Shown here piece after piece: positions 42,044-50,620 of a stretch of DNA of 64,000 bases (the stretch's first letter is position 1; each line of letters starts with the position of its first letter). The notes under the pieces are model-generated. The model made no database searches and was not told the origin of the DNA. It worked only from the letters and a program-made list of their open reading frames with translations. The translations under genes and the position numbers were made by a program. Origin of the DNA: Candidatus Fimadaptatus faecigallinarum (GTDB lineage: Bacteria; Bacillota; Clostridia; Christensenellales; Aristaeellaceae); NCBI GenBank assembly GCA_018714445.1, contig DVNK01000014.1, positions 1 through 64,000 on the forward strand, given 5' to 3'.

Positions 42044-42158
42044 CGGTGATTTGGGCGCGCAGGCCTGCGCCTCAGATCAATCAGCGACCGGCTCCGGGGA
42101 GTCGGTTTGCCTAGATGGGTGCGGCGCCGAGCGCAGGCCGCACAGACTGCCGGATGCA

Positions 42159-42229
42159 GGCGGCAACTATACATATAGCGCAGATTCGCGCAGTCAAGGC
42201 CCACCAGCGTTACATGTATAGCTGCCGCC
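42159..42229. repeat. Long imperfect inverted repeat
   Basis: GGCGGCAACTATACAT (42159-42174) pairs with ATGTATAGCTGCCGCC (42214-42229) with a single mismatch over 16 positions and a 39-base loop. Short flanking TGCA segments also match. It lies in the 348-base gap downstream of tmcAL. No coding frame or U-run was found. Confidence 0.75.
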
Positions 42230-42318
42230 AACTGCACATGGAGCGCAAGTTCGCGCATGGCAGTCGGCATGACCGCCGGGCGCATGTGAGCGTCATGGTT
42301 CGGCGTCATCGCGCGCCT

Positions 42319-43509
42319 TTAGTCAACTACGGTGAATTTTTGAGTATAGTCCCGTCCGGCCAGGCGATATTCGGCGCAGTCAGTGCACATGCCCCAAAGA
42401 TCGGTAGCGCGCGTTTCCAGCGCCCACATCGCGTCGCTTTCGGACATGCGCGCCACGTCGCTGACCAATGGCAGCGTGCCGCAGCGCTTTATCTCGCCAA
42501 GCAATCCCAGCGCGTAGCGGCGACATGCCAGCACGCGTATGTATTCGGGCGCGGGATGAGCCGCCTGCATGTCGTGCGTTATGCCCAACGCTACCTGTGG
42601 CAGCAGCCGCCGCAATCGCGAAAGCGTGTAGCGCTTGCTCTTGCACGCGGCGATGAGCTCTGCCGCACTGGGGCAGCGGCGCGCCTGACGGCAGATTAGC
42701 GACTCCAGCCCCTCGCCCAGGCCGGGATATGCGCTGAGTTCGGCGTGCGACATGCCGCGCAGCCGTATCAGCGCCAGGTCGTCTATAAGGCGTGGAGTGG
42801 CGCGACGGCCCAGCTCTCTGGCAAGTTCGGCGCGGCACTGCGCGGGCACGCCCTCAAGCGCCGCGCTCACCTCGCCGCGGTCAACTGCGGCGCGTATCGC
42901 GCTGGCTGAGCAGACTTTGCCCAGCTCAAGACCATGATAATCGCTGGTGCGCTCGACCGGCAGCAGCGCAAGCGGCCTGGCCAGGCGCGCGTTGGCCTGT
43001 GCGTATTCCAGCGCCAGCGCGAAGTTGGGGCGATTTAGCGCGTCCGGATCCAGCCTCAGGTATGCGGCTGCGGCTTCTGCGCGGGCGCGGGGATAGCTTA
43101 GCCCGCGCGCCAGTCCTGCGCGCAGCAGTGCCCGGTACGGTTCGGGCTCATCGCTCAGGCAGCGGGCGACCTCGTCAATCAGCGCCATGCCCTCCGGCTC
43201 GCAGCCGAACGACAGCGCTTCAACCATGCCCAACGCGCTGAGCAGCCGCACGCCGCCCTCGGCAAAGCCCCGCGCTTCCCTGAGAGCAAACAGGCACGGC
43301 AGCTCGACGACCAGATCCGCGCCGGCCGTCAGCGCCATGCGCGCGCGGGCCCACTTGTCGATCAGCGCCGGTTCGCCGCGCTGGGTGAACGCGCCCGACA
43401 TTGCCACGATGACCGCGTCGGCGCCGGTCAGCGCCCTTGCGCGCGCGAGTTGGAGCGCGTGGCCGGCGTGAAAGGGGTTGTATTCGGCTATAATGCCCAC
43501 TGCACGCAT
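42319..43509 (-). CDS. tmcAL: tRNA(Met) cytidine acetate ligase
   Basis: A 396-residue YlbM-type nucleotidyltransferase that uses acetate and ATP to form N4-acetylcytidine at the wobble position of elongator tRNA-Met. The motif [17 protein letters not shown], the [24 protein letters not shown] block, [14 protein letters not shown] and [10 protein letters not shown] are typical. GGAGG precedes the ATG. It is divergent from pta, which supplies acetyl metabolism, and matches conserved ylbM-pta-ackA context. Confidence 0.93.
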   Translation of the reverse strand: MRAVGIIAEYNPFHAGHALQLARARALTGADAVIVAMSGAFTQRGEPALIDKWARARMALTAGADLVVELPCLFALREARGFAEGGVRLLSALGMVEALSFGCEPEGMALIDEVARCLSDEPEPYRALLRAGLARGLSYPRARAEAAAAYLRLDPDALNRPNFALALEYAQANARLARPLALLPVERTSDYHGLELGKVCSASAIRAAVDRGEVSAALEGVPAQCRAELARELGRRATPRLIDDLALIRLRGMSHAELSAYPGLGEGLESLICRQARRCPSAAELIAACKSKRYTLSRLRRLLPQVALGITHDMQAAHPAPEYIRVLACRRYALGLLGEIKRCGTLPLVSDVARMSESDAMWALETRATDLWGMCTDCAEYRLAGRDYTQKFTVVD

Positions 43510-43540
43510 GTTCCGCCTCCTATGTTTTACGATAATATTC

Positions 43541-43569
43541 TTTTATAATTGGGAAAAGCGTAGTATAAT
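43541..43569 (+). promoter_or_regulatory. Probable promoter of pta-ackA
   Basis: A perfect TATAAT at 43564-43569 with a weak TTTTAT -35 (43541-43546) 17 bases away. It gives a leader of about 130 bases before pta, in which I see no recognised riboswitch. Confidence 0.5.
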
Positions 43570-43705
43570 ATGGTTTGTGAGTTTCGGGCGGGAGCGCTGT
43601 GCGCATCCGTCCCCAACGCCTGGAGCCTCCGCGCGGCGTCGGCTATCGTCGGCGTCCGGCGCATATTGCTTGAGACAATTTTATCACACTAAGGGGGATA
43701 CTGCC

Positions 43706-44695
43706 ATGTCGATAATGGAGAAGATTACGGAAAAAGCGCGCAAGTCGATAAAGCACATAGTGCTGGCCGAAGGCACCGAGGAGCGCAACATAACCGCTGC
43801 CTCGCTGGCAACTCAGCGCGGCATAGCCCGCATAACGCTGATAGGCAACCCGGACGAGGTCAAGGCCGCTGCCAAGGGCGTCGATCTGACCGGCGTGGAC
43901 GTGGTCGACCCGGCCACCGATTCGCATCGCGCGGCGTATATAGACAAGCTCGTCGAGCTGCGCGGCGCCAAGGGCGTGGATGCCGCCAAGGCCGACAAGC
44001 TGCTCAATGACCCGCTGTACTGGGGCGTCATGATGGTCAAGATGGGCGACGCCGACGGCATGGTGTCGGGCGCGATACACTCCACCGGCGACGTGCTGCG
44101 TCCCGCGCTGCAGATAATAAAGAGCGCCAAGGGCATAAAGTCCGTATCGAGCTGCTTCCTGATGGAGATACCCAAGCGCGAATACGGCGACAACGGCGTG
44201 ATGGTGTTCTCGGACTGCGCGGTCATACCCGATCCCACGGCCGAGGAGCTGGCTTCGATAGCGCTGGGCGCGGCCAAGTCGTGCGCGCTGGTAGACATCG
44301 AGCCCCGCATCGCAATGCTGTCGTTCTCGACCAAGGGCAGCGCCAAGCATGACAACGTCACCAAGGTGCAGCAGGCTACCGCGATGGTCAAGGAAATGGC
44401 TCCCGAACTGAACGTGGACGGCGAACTGCAGGCCGACGCCGCGCTGGTCGAGAAGGTCGGCCAGCTCAAGAGCCCGGGCAGCCCGGTTGCCGGCAAGGCC
44501 AACGTGCTGGTATTCCCGGATCTGGGCGCGGGCAACATAGGCTACAAGCTGGTGCAGCGCCTGGCGGGCGCCGAAGCGTACGGCCCGATAATGCAGGGCC
44601 TGGCAAAGCCCGTCAACGATCTGAGCCGCGGCTGCAACGCCGAGGACATCGTGGCCACCATCGCAGTGACCGCGGTGCAGGCGCAGCTGTGCTGA
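43706..44695 (+). CDS. pta: Phosphate acetyltransferase
   Basis: A 329-residue short-form enzyme converting acetyl-CoA and phosphate to acetyl phosphate. [64 protein letters not shown] and [29 protein letters not shown] are all family hallmarks. ATG 43706 follows AAGGGGG; the longer open frame upstream has no site. With ackA it yields ATP during acetate formation in fermentation. Confidence 0.96.
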   Translation: MSIMEKITEKARKSIKHIVLAEGTEERNITAASLATQRGIARITLIGNPDEVKAAAKGVDLTGVDVVDPATDSHRAAYIDKLVELRGAKGVDAAKADKLLNDPLYWGVMMVKMGDADGMVSGAIHSTGDVLRPALQIIKSAKGIKSVSSCFLMEIPKREYGDNGVMVFSDCAVIPDPTAEELASIALGAAKSCALVDIEPRIAMLSFSTKGSAKHDNVTKVQQATAMVKEMAPELNVDGELQADAALVEKVGQLKSPGSPVAGKANVLVFPDLGAGNIGYKLVQRLAGAEAYGPIMQGLAKPVNDLSRGCNAEDIVATIAVTAVQAQLC

Positions 44696-44711
44696 TATAG
44701 ATAACCGTCCG

Positions 44712-44744
44712 GGCGCGCCGGTCGGGCAGGCTCACCGGCGCGCC
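44712..44744 (+). other. Perfect intercistronic hairpin between pta and ackA
   Basis: GGCGCGCCGGT (44712-44722) and ACCGGCGCGCC (44734-44744), 11 perfect pairs, followed by TCACTT. It may be a partial terminator or mRNA processing or stability element. The same 10-base arm recurs at 49327. Confidence 0.6.
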
Positions 44745-44796
44745 TCACTTCAGTGCGCGGCCAAGCGCCGCGACGATCATCGAAAGAGGAAGCAGC

Positions 44797-46008
44797 ATGA
44801 AGATATTGATAATCAACGCCGGCTCGTCGTCGCTCAAGTACCAGCTGATAGACATGGACAATGAACAGGTCATAGCCAAGGGCCTGGCCGAGCGCATAGG
44901 CATAGCCGGCTCCCACCTCGAGCAGAAGGTCGGCGACAAGAAGATAGAGCTCGATGCCGCAATGGCCAATCACGTCGACGCGATGAACTACGTCATCAAG
45001 GCGCTGACCGATCCCGAAAAGGGCGCGATCAAGTCGATGGACGAGATAGGCGCGGTGGGCCACCGCGTGCTGCACGGCGGCGAAAAGTACACCAAGTCCG
45101 TGCTGATAAACGACGACGTCAAGGCCACGATACGCGAGTACATACCGCTGGGCCCGCTGCACAACCCCGCAAACCTGCAGGGCATAGAGGCGTGCGAGAA
45201 GGTCATGCCCACCACGCCCATGGTCGCGGTGTTCGACACCGGATTCCATCAGACGATGCCGCCCAAGGCGTATCTGTACGCGCTGCCGATGAAGTACTAC
45301 CGCGAGCTGAAGGTGCGGCGCTACGGCTTCCACGGCACCAGCCACAGATTCGTGTCGGGGCGTTGCTGCCAGCTGCTGGGCGGCGCCGAGGGCACGCGCA
45401 TAATCGTGTGCCATCTGGGCAACGGCTCCAGCCTGTCGGCGGTCGTGGACGGCAAGTGCGTGGATACGTCGATGGGCATAACGCCGCTTGAGGGCGTAGT
45501 GATGGGTACCCGCTCGGGCGACCTCGATCCGGCCTGCCTGCAGTACATAATGAACAACTCCAAGAACGACGACGGCACGCCGATAGACATCGATCAGATG
45601 CTCAATATCCTCAACAAGAAGTCGGGTCTGCTGGGCCTGAGCGAGAAGTCCAGCGACATGCGCGACGTCATGAAGGCCGCCGCCGAGGGCGACGAACAGT
45701 GCAAGCTGACGCTGGACATCTGGGCGTACTCGATACGCAAGTACATCGGCGCGTATGTGGCGGCGATGGGCGGTCTGGATGCGCTGGTGTTCACGGCGGG
45801 CGTGGGCGAGAACAACGACGCGCTGCGCGAGATGGTCTGCGAGGGTCTGGACTGGATGGGCATCAAGATCGACCACGAAAAGAACAAGGGCCGTCGCGAC
45901 GAGTGCGAGATCTCGGCTGACGATTCGCGCGTAAAGATATTTGTGATACCCACCAACGAGGAGCTGGCGATAGCCCGCGACACGCTGGAACTGGTCAGCG
46001 CCAGGTAA
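44797..46008 (+). CDS. ackA: Acetate kinase
   Basis: A 403-residue enzyme making acetate and ATP from acetyl phosphate. NAGSSSLKYQL, GHRVLHGGEKYT, FDTGFHQTMP, YGFHGTSHRFV, HLGNGSSLSAV and the C-terminal FTAGVGENN are all present. AGAGGAAG precedes the ATG. Full length. Confidence 0.97.
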   Translation: MKILIINAGSSSLKYQLIDMDNEQVIAKGLAERIGIAGSHLEQKVGDKKIELDAAMANHVDAMNYVIKALTDPEKGAIKSMDEIGAVGHRVLHGGEKYTKSVLINDDVKATIREYIPLGPLHNPANLQGIEACEKVMPTTPMVAVFDTGFHQTMPPKAYLYALPMKYYRELKVRRYGFHGTSHRFVSGRCCQLLGGAEGTRIIVCHLGNGSSLSAVVDGKCVDTSMGITPLEGVVMGTRSGDLDPACLQYIMNNSKNDDGTPIDIDQMLNILNKKSGLLGLSEKSSDMRDVMKAAAEGDEQCKLTLDIWAYSIRKYIGAYVAAMGGLDALVFTAGVGENNDALREMVCEGLDWMGIKIDHEKNKGRRDECEISADDSRVKIFVIPTNEELAIARDTLELVSAR

Positions 46009-46085
46009 TCCGGTCTGTCAAGTGTAAAATTTGACGCGAGCGGGCATCTTACTGCTGAATTAACCCGCAATGCGCTAAAAAACAT

Positions 46086-46114
46086 TTGACAAACGCGCCA
46101 TGGCTAGTTATAAT
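46086..46114 (+). promoter_or_regulatory. Perfect consensus sigma-A promoter of DUF177-rpmF
   Basis: TTGACA (46086-46091) and TATAAT (46109-46114), 17-base spacer, 28 bases before the DUF177 start codon. Confidence 0.92.
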
Positions 46115-46142
46115 AGGGAATGTTGCGTATGAGGTGAGCTGT

Positions 46143-46667
46143 ATGCGAATGGACGTTTCACTGGCGCTCAAAAACCCGGGGCACGAGTTTCCCTTCGCGC
46201 TGGAGCTGCCGCTGCGCGACCAGGAGTTCGCGGGCGAGGCTATCGAGTTCAAGTCGGATGCGCGCCTGGAGGGCACGTATGCGATGCAGGGCGCGGGCGT
46301 GGTGGTGCGCGGCGAGCTGAGCGTTAAGCTGAGCCGTCAGTGCTCAAAGTGCCTGGGGCCGGTCGATACCGCCGTCGAGTGCGAGTTTGAGGACATGTTC
46401 TTCAAGGAGCCCGATCCCGACGAGCCCAACGACCTGTTCATCATCGAGAACTACACGATCGACATGTCCGCCTATGCGGAGAGCCTGGTGTTTCTCGAGC
46501 TGCCGATGACCGCGCAGTGCAGTCCCGACTGTAAGGGCCTGTGTCCGGTCTGCGGCGCGAACCTTAACATTAGCCAATGTTCATGCGGCAAGGCCGATAC
46601 ACCTTCGGATACGCGAAAGCCTTTTGCTGCATTGGAAGATTTGCTGACCCGAGATGAGGAGGTGTAG
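46143..46667 (+). CDS. DUF177 (YceD/YlbN) family protein
   Basis: A 174-residue protein, typically encoded directly before rpmF and linked to 23S rRNA or large-subunit maturation. It has CSKC in the central SRQCSKCLGPVDTAVECEFEDMF and a second Cys cluster CSPDCKGLCPVCGANLN, probably a zinc site. The C-terminal FAALEDLL is typical. GAGGTGAG precedes ATG 46143. Confidence 0.9.
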   Translation: MRMDVSLALKNPGHEFPFALELPLRDQEFAGEAIEFKSDARLEGTYAMQGAGVVVRGELSVKLSRQCSKCLGPVDTAVECEFEDMFFKEPDPDEPNDLFIIENYTIDMSAYAESLVFLELPMTAQCSPDCKGLCPVCGANLNISQCSCGKADTPSDTRKPFAALEDLLTRDEEV

Positions 46668-46670
46668 ACA

Positions 46671-46871
46671 ATGGCAGTACCGAAGGGAAAAATTTCCAAG
46701 GCGCGTAAGCACAGCCGTCGCGCTAACTGGAAGCTGACGACGCCCGGCATCGTGACTTGCCCGCGTTGCCAGCAAATGAAGCTGAGCCACCACGTATGCA
46801 AGAATTGCGGCTACTATGGCGACGTGCAGGTCATAAAGACCGAGACCGCTACCGCAACCGCCAAGGCGTAA
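46671..46871 (+). CDS. rpmF: 50S ribosomal protein bL32
   Basis: A 66-residue ribosomal protein. It opens MAVPKGKISKARKHSRRANWKL and has the zinc-binding CPRC and CKNCG pairs. The C-terminal tail is Thr/Ala-rich. GAGGAGG precedes the ATG and DUF177 ends 3 bases before it. Confidence 0.97.
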   Translation: MAVPKGKISKARKHSRRANWKLTTPGIVTCPRCQQMKLSHHVCKNCGYYGDVQVIKTETATATAKA

Positions 46872-46891
46872 TGCAATTTGATATTAAGCTG

Positions 46892-46925
46892 ACGCACATT
46901 CCGATAATGGGATGTGCGTTTTAGC
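46892..46925 (+). terminator. Rho-independent terminator of DUF177-rpmF
   Basis: ACGCACATTCC (46892-46902) pairs with GGGATGTGCGT (46909-46919) with one T-G pair, followed by TTTTAG. Confidence 0.88.
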
Positions 46926-47285
46926 TTTAGCCGATTTTGGGCAATGCGCGAGATGGCCGTGCAGCGTTTGGGCAGTTGCGCCGCGGTTGCGGGCGTCTTT
47001 ATCGTATGTGGGCGCAGATGGACGGCGCGCCGTATGCGGCGGGGTGAGTGAGGCATGAGCGGTGCGGCTAATATGATAAGACGCCTGAGCATGCCTTGCA
47101 TGTGCCCAAAGCGCATGTTAAGCGGTTGCGCGGCCCGCGCCCTGGCCGGCGCAAAAATGGCTCTTCCGTAAACGGCGACTATATGGTATAATAAACCATG
47201 TGCGCGGATAATGAACCCAGGAGGCGTTAGGCCGCGCGCATACCGAGCGCGGCGCTAAACAGCGCGCGCACTAAGGAGGCAGACT
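46926..47285 (+). other. Intergenic region before plsX with promoter
   Basis: A 360-base gap. No regulator gene such as fapR is present, although that is common here in other Firmicutes. An extended -10 TGGTATAAT (47184-47192) with a weak -35 TTCCGT (47164-47169, 17-base spacer) probably drives plsX-acpP-rnc. The leader is GC-rich with overlapping GCGCGC palindromes. Confidence 0.5.
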
Positions 47286-48326
47286 ATGATTCGCATAGCC
47301 GTTGATGCGATGGGCGGCGACAACGCTCCGGGCGCAGTGGTGGAAGGTTGCCTTATGGCGCTGCGCGAGCGCGCCGACATAAGCGTGGCGCTGGCCGGGC
47401 AGACGGGCGTGATCGAACCGCTGCTGGCCGATGCGGGTGCGCTGCGCGAGCGCATTGACATAATCGAAGCGCCCGATGTGATATCGATGCATGAGCATCC
47501 CGCGATGGCGGTGCGCCGCAAGCCGAACTCGTCCCTGGTCAAGGCGCTGGACGCCGTAAAGCACGGCGAGGCGCAGGCATGTGTGTCAGCCGGGTCGACT
47601 GGAGCGCTGCTTACGGGTGGCATATTCCGCGTGGGGCGCATAAAGGGCATTGACCGGCCCGCGCTGGCCAGCGTGATACCGTCCACGGCGCGGCCGTATC
47701 TGCTGCTGGACTGCGGCGCTAACGCCGATTGCCGGCCCGAGTACCTGGTGCAGTTTGCGCTTATGGGCAGCGTCTATATGGAAAAGGTCAAGGGATATGC
47801 CAATCCGCGCGTGGCGCTGGTCAACATAGGCGCCGAAAGCGAAAAGGGCAATGAACTGAGCAAGGCCGCATACGCGCTGCTCGCAAAGAGCAACCTGAAC
47901 TTCACCGGCAATATAGAGCCGCGCGACATACCCGCCGGCGCCGCCGACGTCGTCGTGGCCGACGGCTTTACCGGCAACGTGGTGCTCAAGCTGACCGAGG
48001 GGTTGGCAAGCATGCTGATGGGCATGATAAAGACCGAACTGATGAGCTCGACCGTTACCAAGCTGGGTGCGGCGCTGGCCAAGCCCGCATTCCGCAACGT
48101 AAAAAAGCGCATGGACTATACCGAGGAAGGTGGCGCGCCACTGCTGGGCGTGCGCGGCGCGGTGATTAAGGCGCATGGCTCGTCCAATGCCACCGCGATA
48201 AAGAACGCGCTGTATCAGGCCGCGCGCATGGTCGAGGGCGACATTGTGAACATTATAGAGACACAGCTGAGCGCACTGGCCGCAGCGCAGCCGGATGCGC
48301 GCGCAACTGACAAGGAGGATGGCTGA
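47286..48326 (+). CDS. plsX: Phosphate acyltransferase
   Basis: A 346-residue enzyme making acyl phosphate from acyl-ACP for phospholipid synthesis. IAVDAMGGDNAPGAVVEG, SAGSTGALLTGG, LLDCGANADCRPEYLVQFALMG, VALVNIGAESEKGNE and DGFTGNVVLKLTEG are diagnostic. GGAGG precedes the ATG. Confidence 0.96.
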   Translation: MIRIAVDAMGGDNAPGAVVEGCLMALRERADISVALAGQTGVIEPLLADAGALRERIDIIEAPDVISMHEHPAMAVRRKPNSSLVKALDAVKHGEAQACVSAGSTGALLTGGIFRVGRIKGIDRPALASVIPSTARPYLLLDCGANADCRPEYLVQFALMGSVYMEKVKGYANPRVALVNIGAESEKGNELSKAAYALLAKSNLNFTGNIEPRDIPAGAADVVVADGFTGNVVLKLTEGLASMLMGMIKTELMSSTVTKLGAALAKPAFRNVKKRMDYTEEGGAPLLGVRGAVIKAHGSSNATAIKNALYQAARMVEGDIVNIIETQLSALAAAQPDARATDKEDG

Positions 48327-48327
48327 G

Positions 48328-48570
48328 ATGTCTGAAAAGCAGATATTCGATAAGGTGGCCGAACTGATAGCGGTGCAGATGGGCATATCGCCCGACGAGA
48401 TCACGCTCAAGACCCGCATGCTGGAGGATATGAAGGCCGATTCGGCAAACGTCATCATGCTGGTCATGGATCTGGAGAATGAATTCAATATATCGGTCGA
48501 CGACGACGTGCTGATGGGCATAAAGACCGTGGGCGACGTTGTAGACTGCATAAAGGGTCTGATAAAGTAA
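48328..48570 (+). CDS. acpP: Acyl carrier protein
   Basis: An 80-residue acidic four-helix carrier. The phosphopantetheine serine is in MKADSANVIMLVMDLENEF, so the usual DSL motif reads DSA. ISVDDDVLMGIKTVGDVVDCI is typical of the last helices. GGAGGATGG precedes ATG 48328, one base after plsX. Ile is mostly ATA here, a high-expression gene. Confidence 0.93.
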   Translation: MSEKQIFDKVAELIAVQMGISPDEITLKTRMLEDMKADSANVIMLVMDLENEFNISVDDDVLMGIKTVGDVVDCIKGLIK

Positions 48571-49250
48571 TGGGTTTGGAAGGACTGCAATCGCGCATAG
48601 GATACAAGTTCAGGGACGGCGCGCTGCTGACCGAAGCGCTGACGCATTCGACATATGCCGAGGAACACGGCTGCGCCAGCAATCAGCGGCTTGAGTTTCT
48701 GGGCGACGCGGTACTGGAGCTGTGTGTGAGCCGGCGGCTGTTCGAGCGCGAGCGCAGCGTCGACGAGGGCGTGCTGACCAAGTGGCGGGCATTGCTGGTG
48801 TGTGAGAAGTCGCTGGCGGGTTGTGCGCGGCGGCTGGGATTGGGCGACTGGCTGCGCATGGCGGGCAGCGCCGTGACCGATGGACTCAAGCACAGGCCGT
48901 CGGTGCTGTGCGACGCGATGGAGGCGCTGATAGCGGCGGTATACCTCGACGGCGGACTGGACGCTGCGGCTGAGCTGGTCGAGCGCATATTGGGCGAGGG
49001 CATGAACCAGGCGCCCGACATGCCTGACGACTACAAGTCGCGCCTGCAGATGATTTTGCAGGAGGATGGCGGCAGTGTGCCCGAATACAGATTGATATCC
49101 GCCAGCGGGCCCGATCATGCCAAGACGTTTGAGTTCGAGTGCGCGTTTGGCGACGTGACCACGCGCGGCGCGGGCGCATCCAAGAAACAGGCGCAACAGA
49201 TGGCGGCACGGGCGGCGCTGGAGCTGCTGGAGCAGGGCGCGCCGCGATGA
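48570..49250 (+). CDS. rnc: Ribonuclease III
   Basis: A 226-residue double-strand RNA endonuclease for rRNA and mRNA processing. The signature NQRLEFLGDAVLEL is near residue 40, and the second metal-binding segment is DAMEALIAAVYLDGG. The C-terminal dsRNA-binding domain (156-224) shows YKSRLQMILQ and GAGASKKQAQQMAARAALELL. The start overlaps the acpP stop by one base (TAATG). Confidence 0.95.
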   Translation: MGLEGLQSRIGYKFRDGALLTEALTHSTYAEEHGCASNQRLEFLGDAVLELCVSRRLFERERSVDEGVLTKWRALLVCEKSLAGCARRLGLGDWLRMAGSAVTDGLKHRPSVLCDAMEALIAAVYLDGGLDAAAELVERILGEGMNQAPDMPDDYKSRLQMILQEDGGSVPEYRLISASGPDHAKTFEFECAFGDVTTRGAGASKKQAQQMAARAALELLEQGAPR

Positions 49251-49326
49251 GCGCCGCTTGACGGGCAAAGCGTGGCTGGCCCGAGCGATTGATACTATCA
49301 TTCAAATGCAAATCGACTGAACCGAA

Positions 49327-49354
49327 GGCGCGCCGGGCGATAAACCGGCGCGCC
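49327..49354 (+). other. Perfect hairpin between rnc and the next gene
   Basis: GGCGCGCCGG and CCGGCGCGCC, 10 pairs, 8-base loop, followed by GCTTTG. The arm is the same as in the pta-ackA hairpin. A weak terminator or processing site. Confidence 0.55.
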
Positions 49355-49378
49355 GCTTTGCAGCGGGAGGATGTCAAT

Positions 49379-50215
49379 ATGCATATCGACAGGAATGCCA
49401 TGCGCGCTGCGCTGGAGCGCATGATTGGTCATGTCGAGGCGTTGCCCGAGTTTGAGTGTGCGACGGTGCGCGGGCGCCAGGTAACCGCGGGCGATGCGGC
49501 GGCGCTGGACGCGGCTGTCGCGCAAAGCTGGCACGATGCGCTCAGCGATCTGGATGTCAAGCTTGATCTGCGCGTGTCGCCTGCCGACGCGCCGGCATAT
49601 GCCACCGCGGCGGGCGCAGTGCGCCTGGGATTTGAGCGCGCTCAGCTGCTGGGGCTGCAGGTGGGCGGCACTGCCGATGCGCCGCTGTATCGCGTCGTGC
49701 GGCGGGACGGCATGCGGTTTGACATCGGTGTGAGGTTGAATGTCGACGCGACATGTCCGGCGTTGGGACTTGAGGCCGCGCTTGAGCCTGAGCGGCGTTT
49801 GGAGGGGCGCTACTGGCCGTGCCTCGCGCTAACGCACGCCGATGCATTTTGGTTCGTACAGGTGCAGGCGCTGGGCAAGCTGTTGCGCGGCGACTACCTG
49901 ATAGCCGCGCATCTTGCCAACTGTCAGGTAAACGAGACGCTGGTCATGCAGATGCGCCAGCGCGACGACGCGACCGGCACCAACGTGCACAGATATGGCG
50001 GGCGCGAACGGCTGGCTTATTTGGACATTGCGCTGCCGGGGTTCATAGTGTCGCATGACGCCACCGAATCCGCGATAGCGCGGCAGCTCTGCGCGGCGGC
50101 GGAGGCTTACGACGCGCTAATGCCTCAGCTTAGTCAGGGATATGCGCCACGCACCGGCATATTCTATGAGCTGTGGCGGTGCTATCAGGCGGAGCTGGGC
50201 ATTTGTCAGGCGTGA
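49379..50215 (+). CDS. Hypothetical protein, possibly nucleotidyltransferase-like
   Basis: A 278-residue protein inserted between rnc and smc. A segment SWHDALSDLDVKLDLRV could be the acidic metal-binding motif of a minimal nucleotidyltransferase. The C-terminal half (HADAFWFVQVQALGKLLRGDYLIAAHL) is helical, somewhat like aminoglycoside adenylyltransferase C-termini. The classic upstream Gly-Ser is not evident, so this is a tentative suggestion. GGGAGG precedes ATG 49379. Confidence 0.5.
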   Translation: MHIDRNAMRAALERMIGHVEALPEFECATVRGRQVTAGDAAALDAAVAQSWHDALSDLDVKLDLRVSPADAPAYATAAGAVRLGFERAQLLGLQVGGTADAPLYRVVRRDGMRFDIGVRLNVDATCPALGLEAALEPERRLEGRYWPCLALTHADAFWFVQVQALGKLLRGDYLIAAHLANCQVNETLVMQMRQRDDATGTNVHRYGGRERLAYLDIALPGFIVSHDATESAIARQLCAAAEAYDALMPQLSQGYAPRTGIFYELWRCYQAELGICQA

Positions 50216-50620
50216 GCCGGGCGCAATGAATGTATGGCGATGCTTTGGCGCTGCAATGTGGGCGGCGGTGCGGAGCTGCTGCGCGGGGACATGAGGCATC
50301 TGTAAATGTGCGCGTTCGACTGTGGGGTACGGCAGGCGCATAGGCCGGCGATGCTGCGGCTATGTTGACTGTGGAGAATGCGCGCGCCTGGTTTTGCGAT
50401 ATGCGGCAGAAGGGCAAATCATGGCTGCGCTGCATGCCGAACGCCGAGGCTTGCGGTGAGCGCGCAATGGGCTGCATATGCCGAGGCGGTATTCACGCCA
50501 TCTGTTGCGGATGTGCCATAACGCAACAAGAACTTTAGCGTTAAGCGGCTTTACGAATGGGCGAATCCATAATATAATACGATAGTGGCTTTATAAAGAA
50601 ATGGGAGTTGACTGGCGCAG
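50216..50620 (+). other. Intergenic region upstream of smc
   Basis: A 405-base gap with no convincing frame. There is a 7-bp hairpin TGTTGCG (50503-50509) / CGCAACA (50522-50528). The rest shows only faint internal repetition (GGCGATGCTTTGGC vs GGCGATGCTGCGGC), perhaps an old decayed repeat. Confidence 0.4.
50550..50578 (+). promoter_or_regulatory. Probable sigma-A promoter of smc
   Basis: TTTACG (50550-50555) and TATAAT (50573-50578), 17-base spacer. Confidence 0.6.

Noticed and set aside
46926-47285. A fapR regulator gene before plsX
   Set aside because: No frame with hotdog or helix-turn-helix features in this gap.
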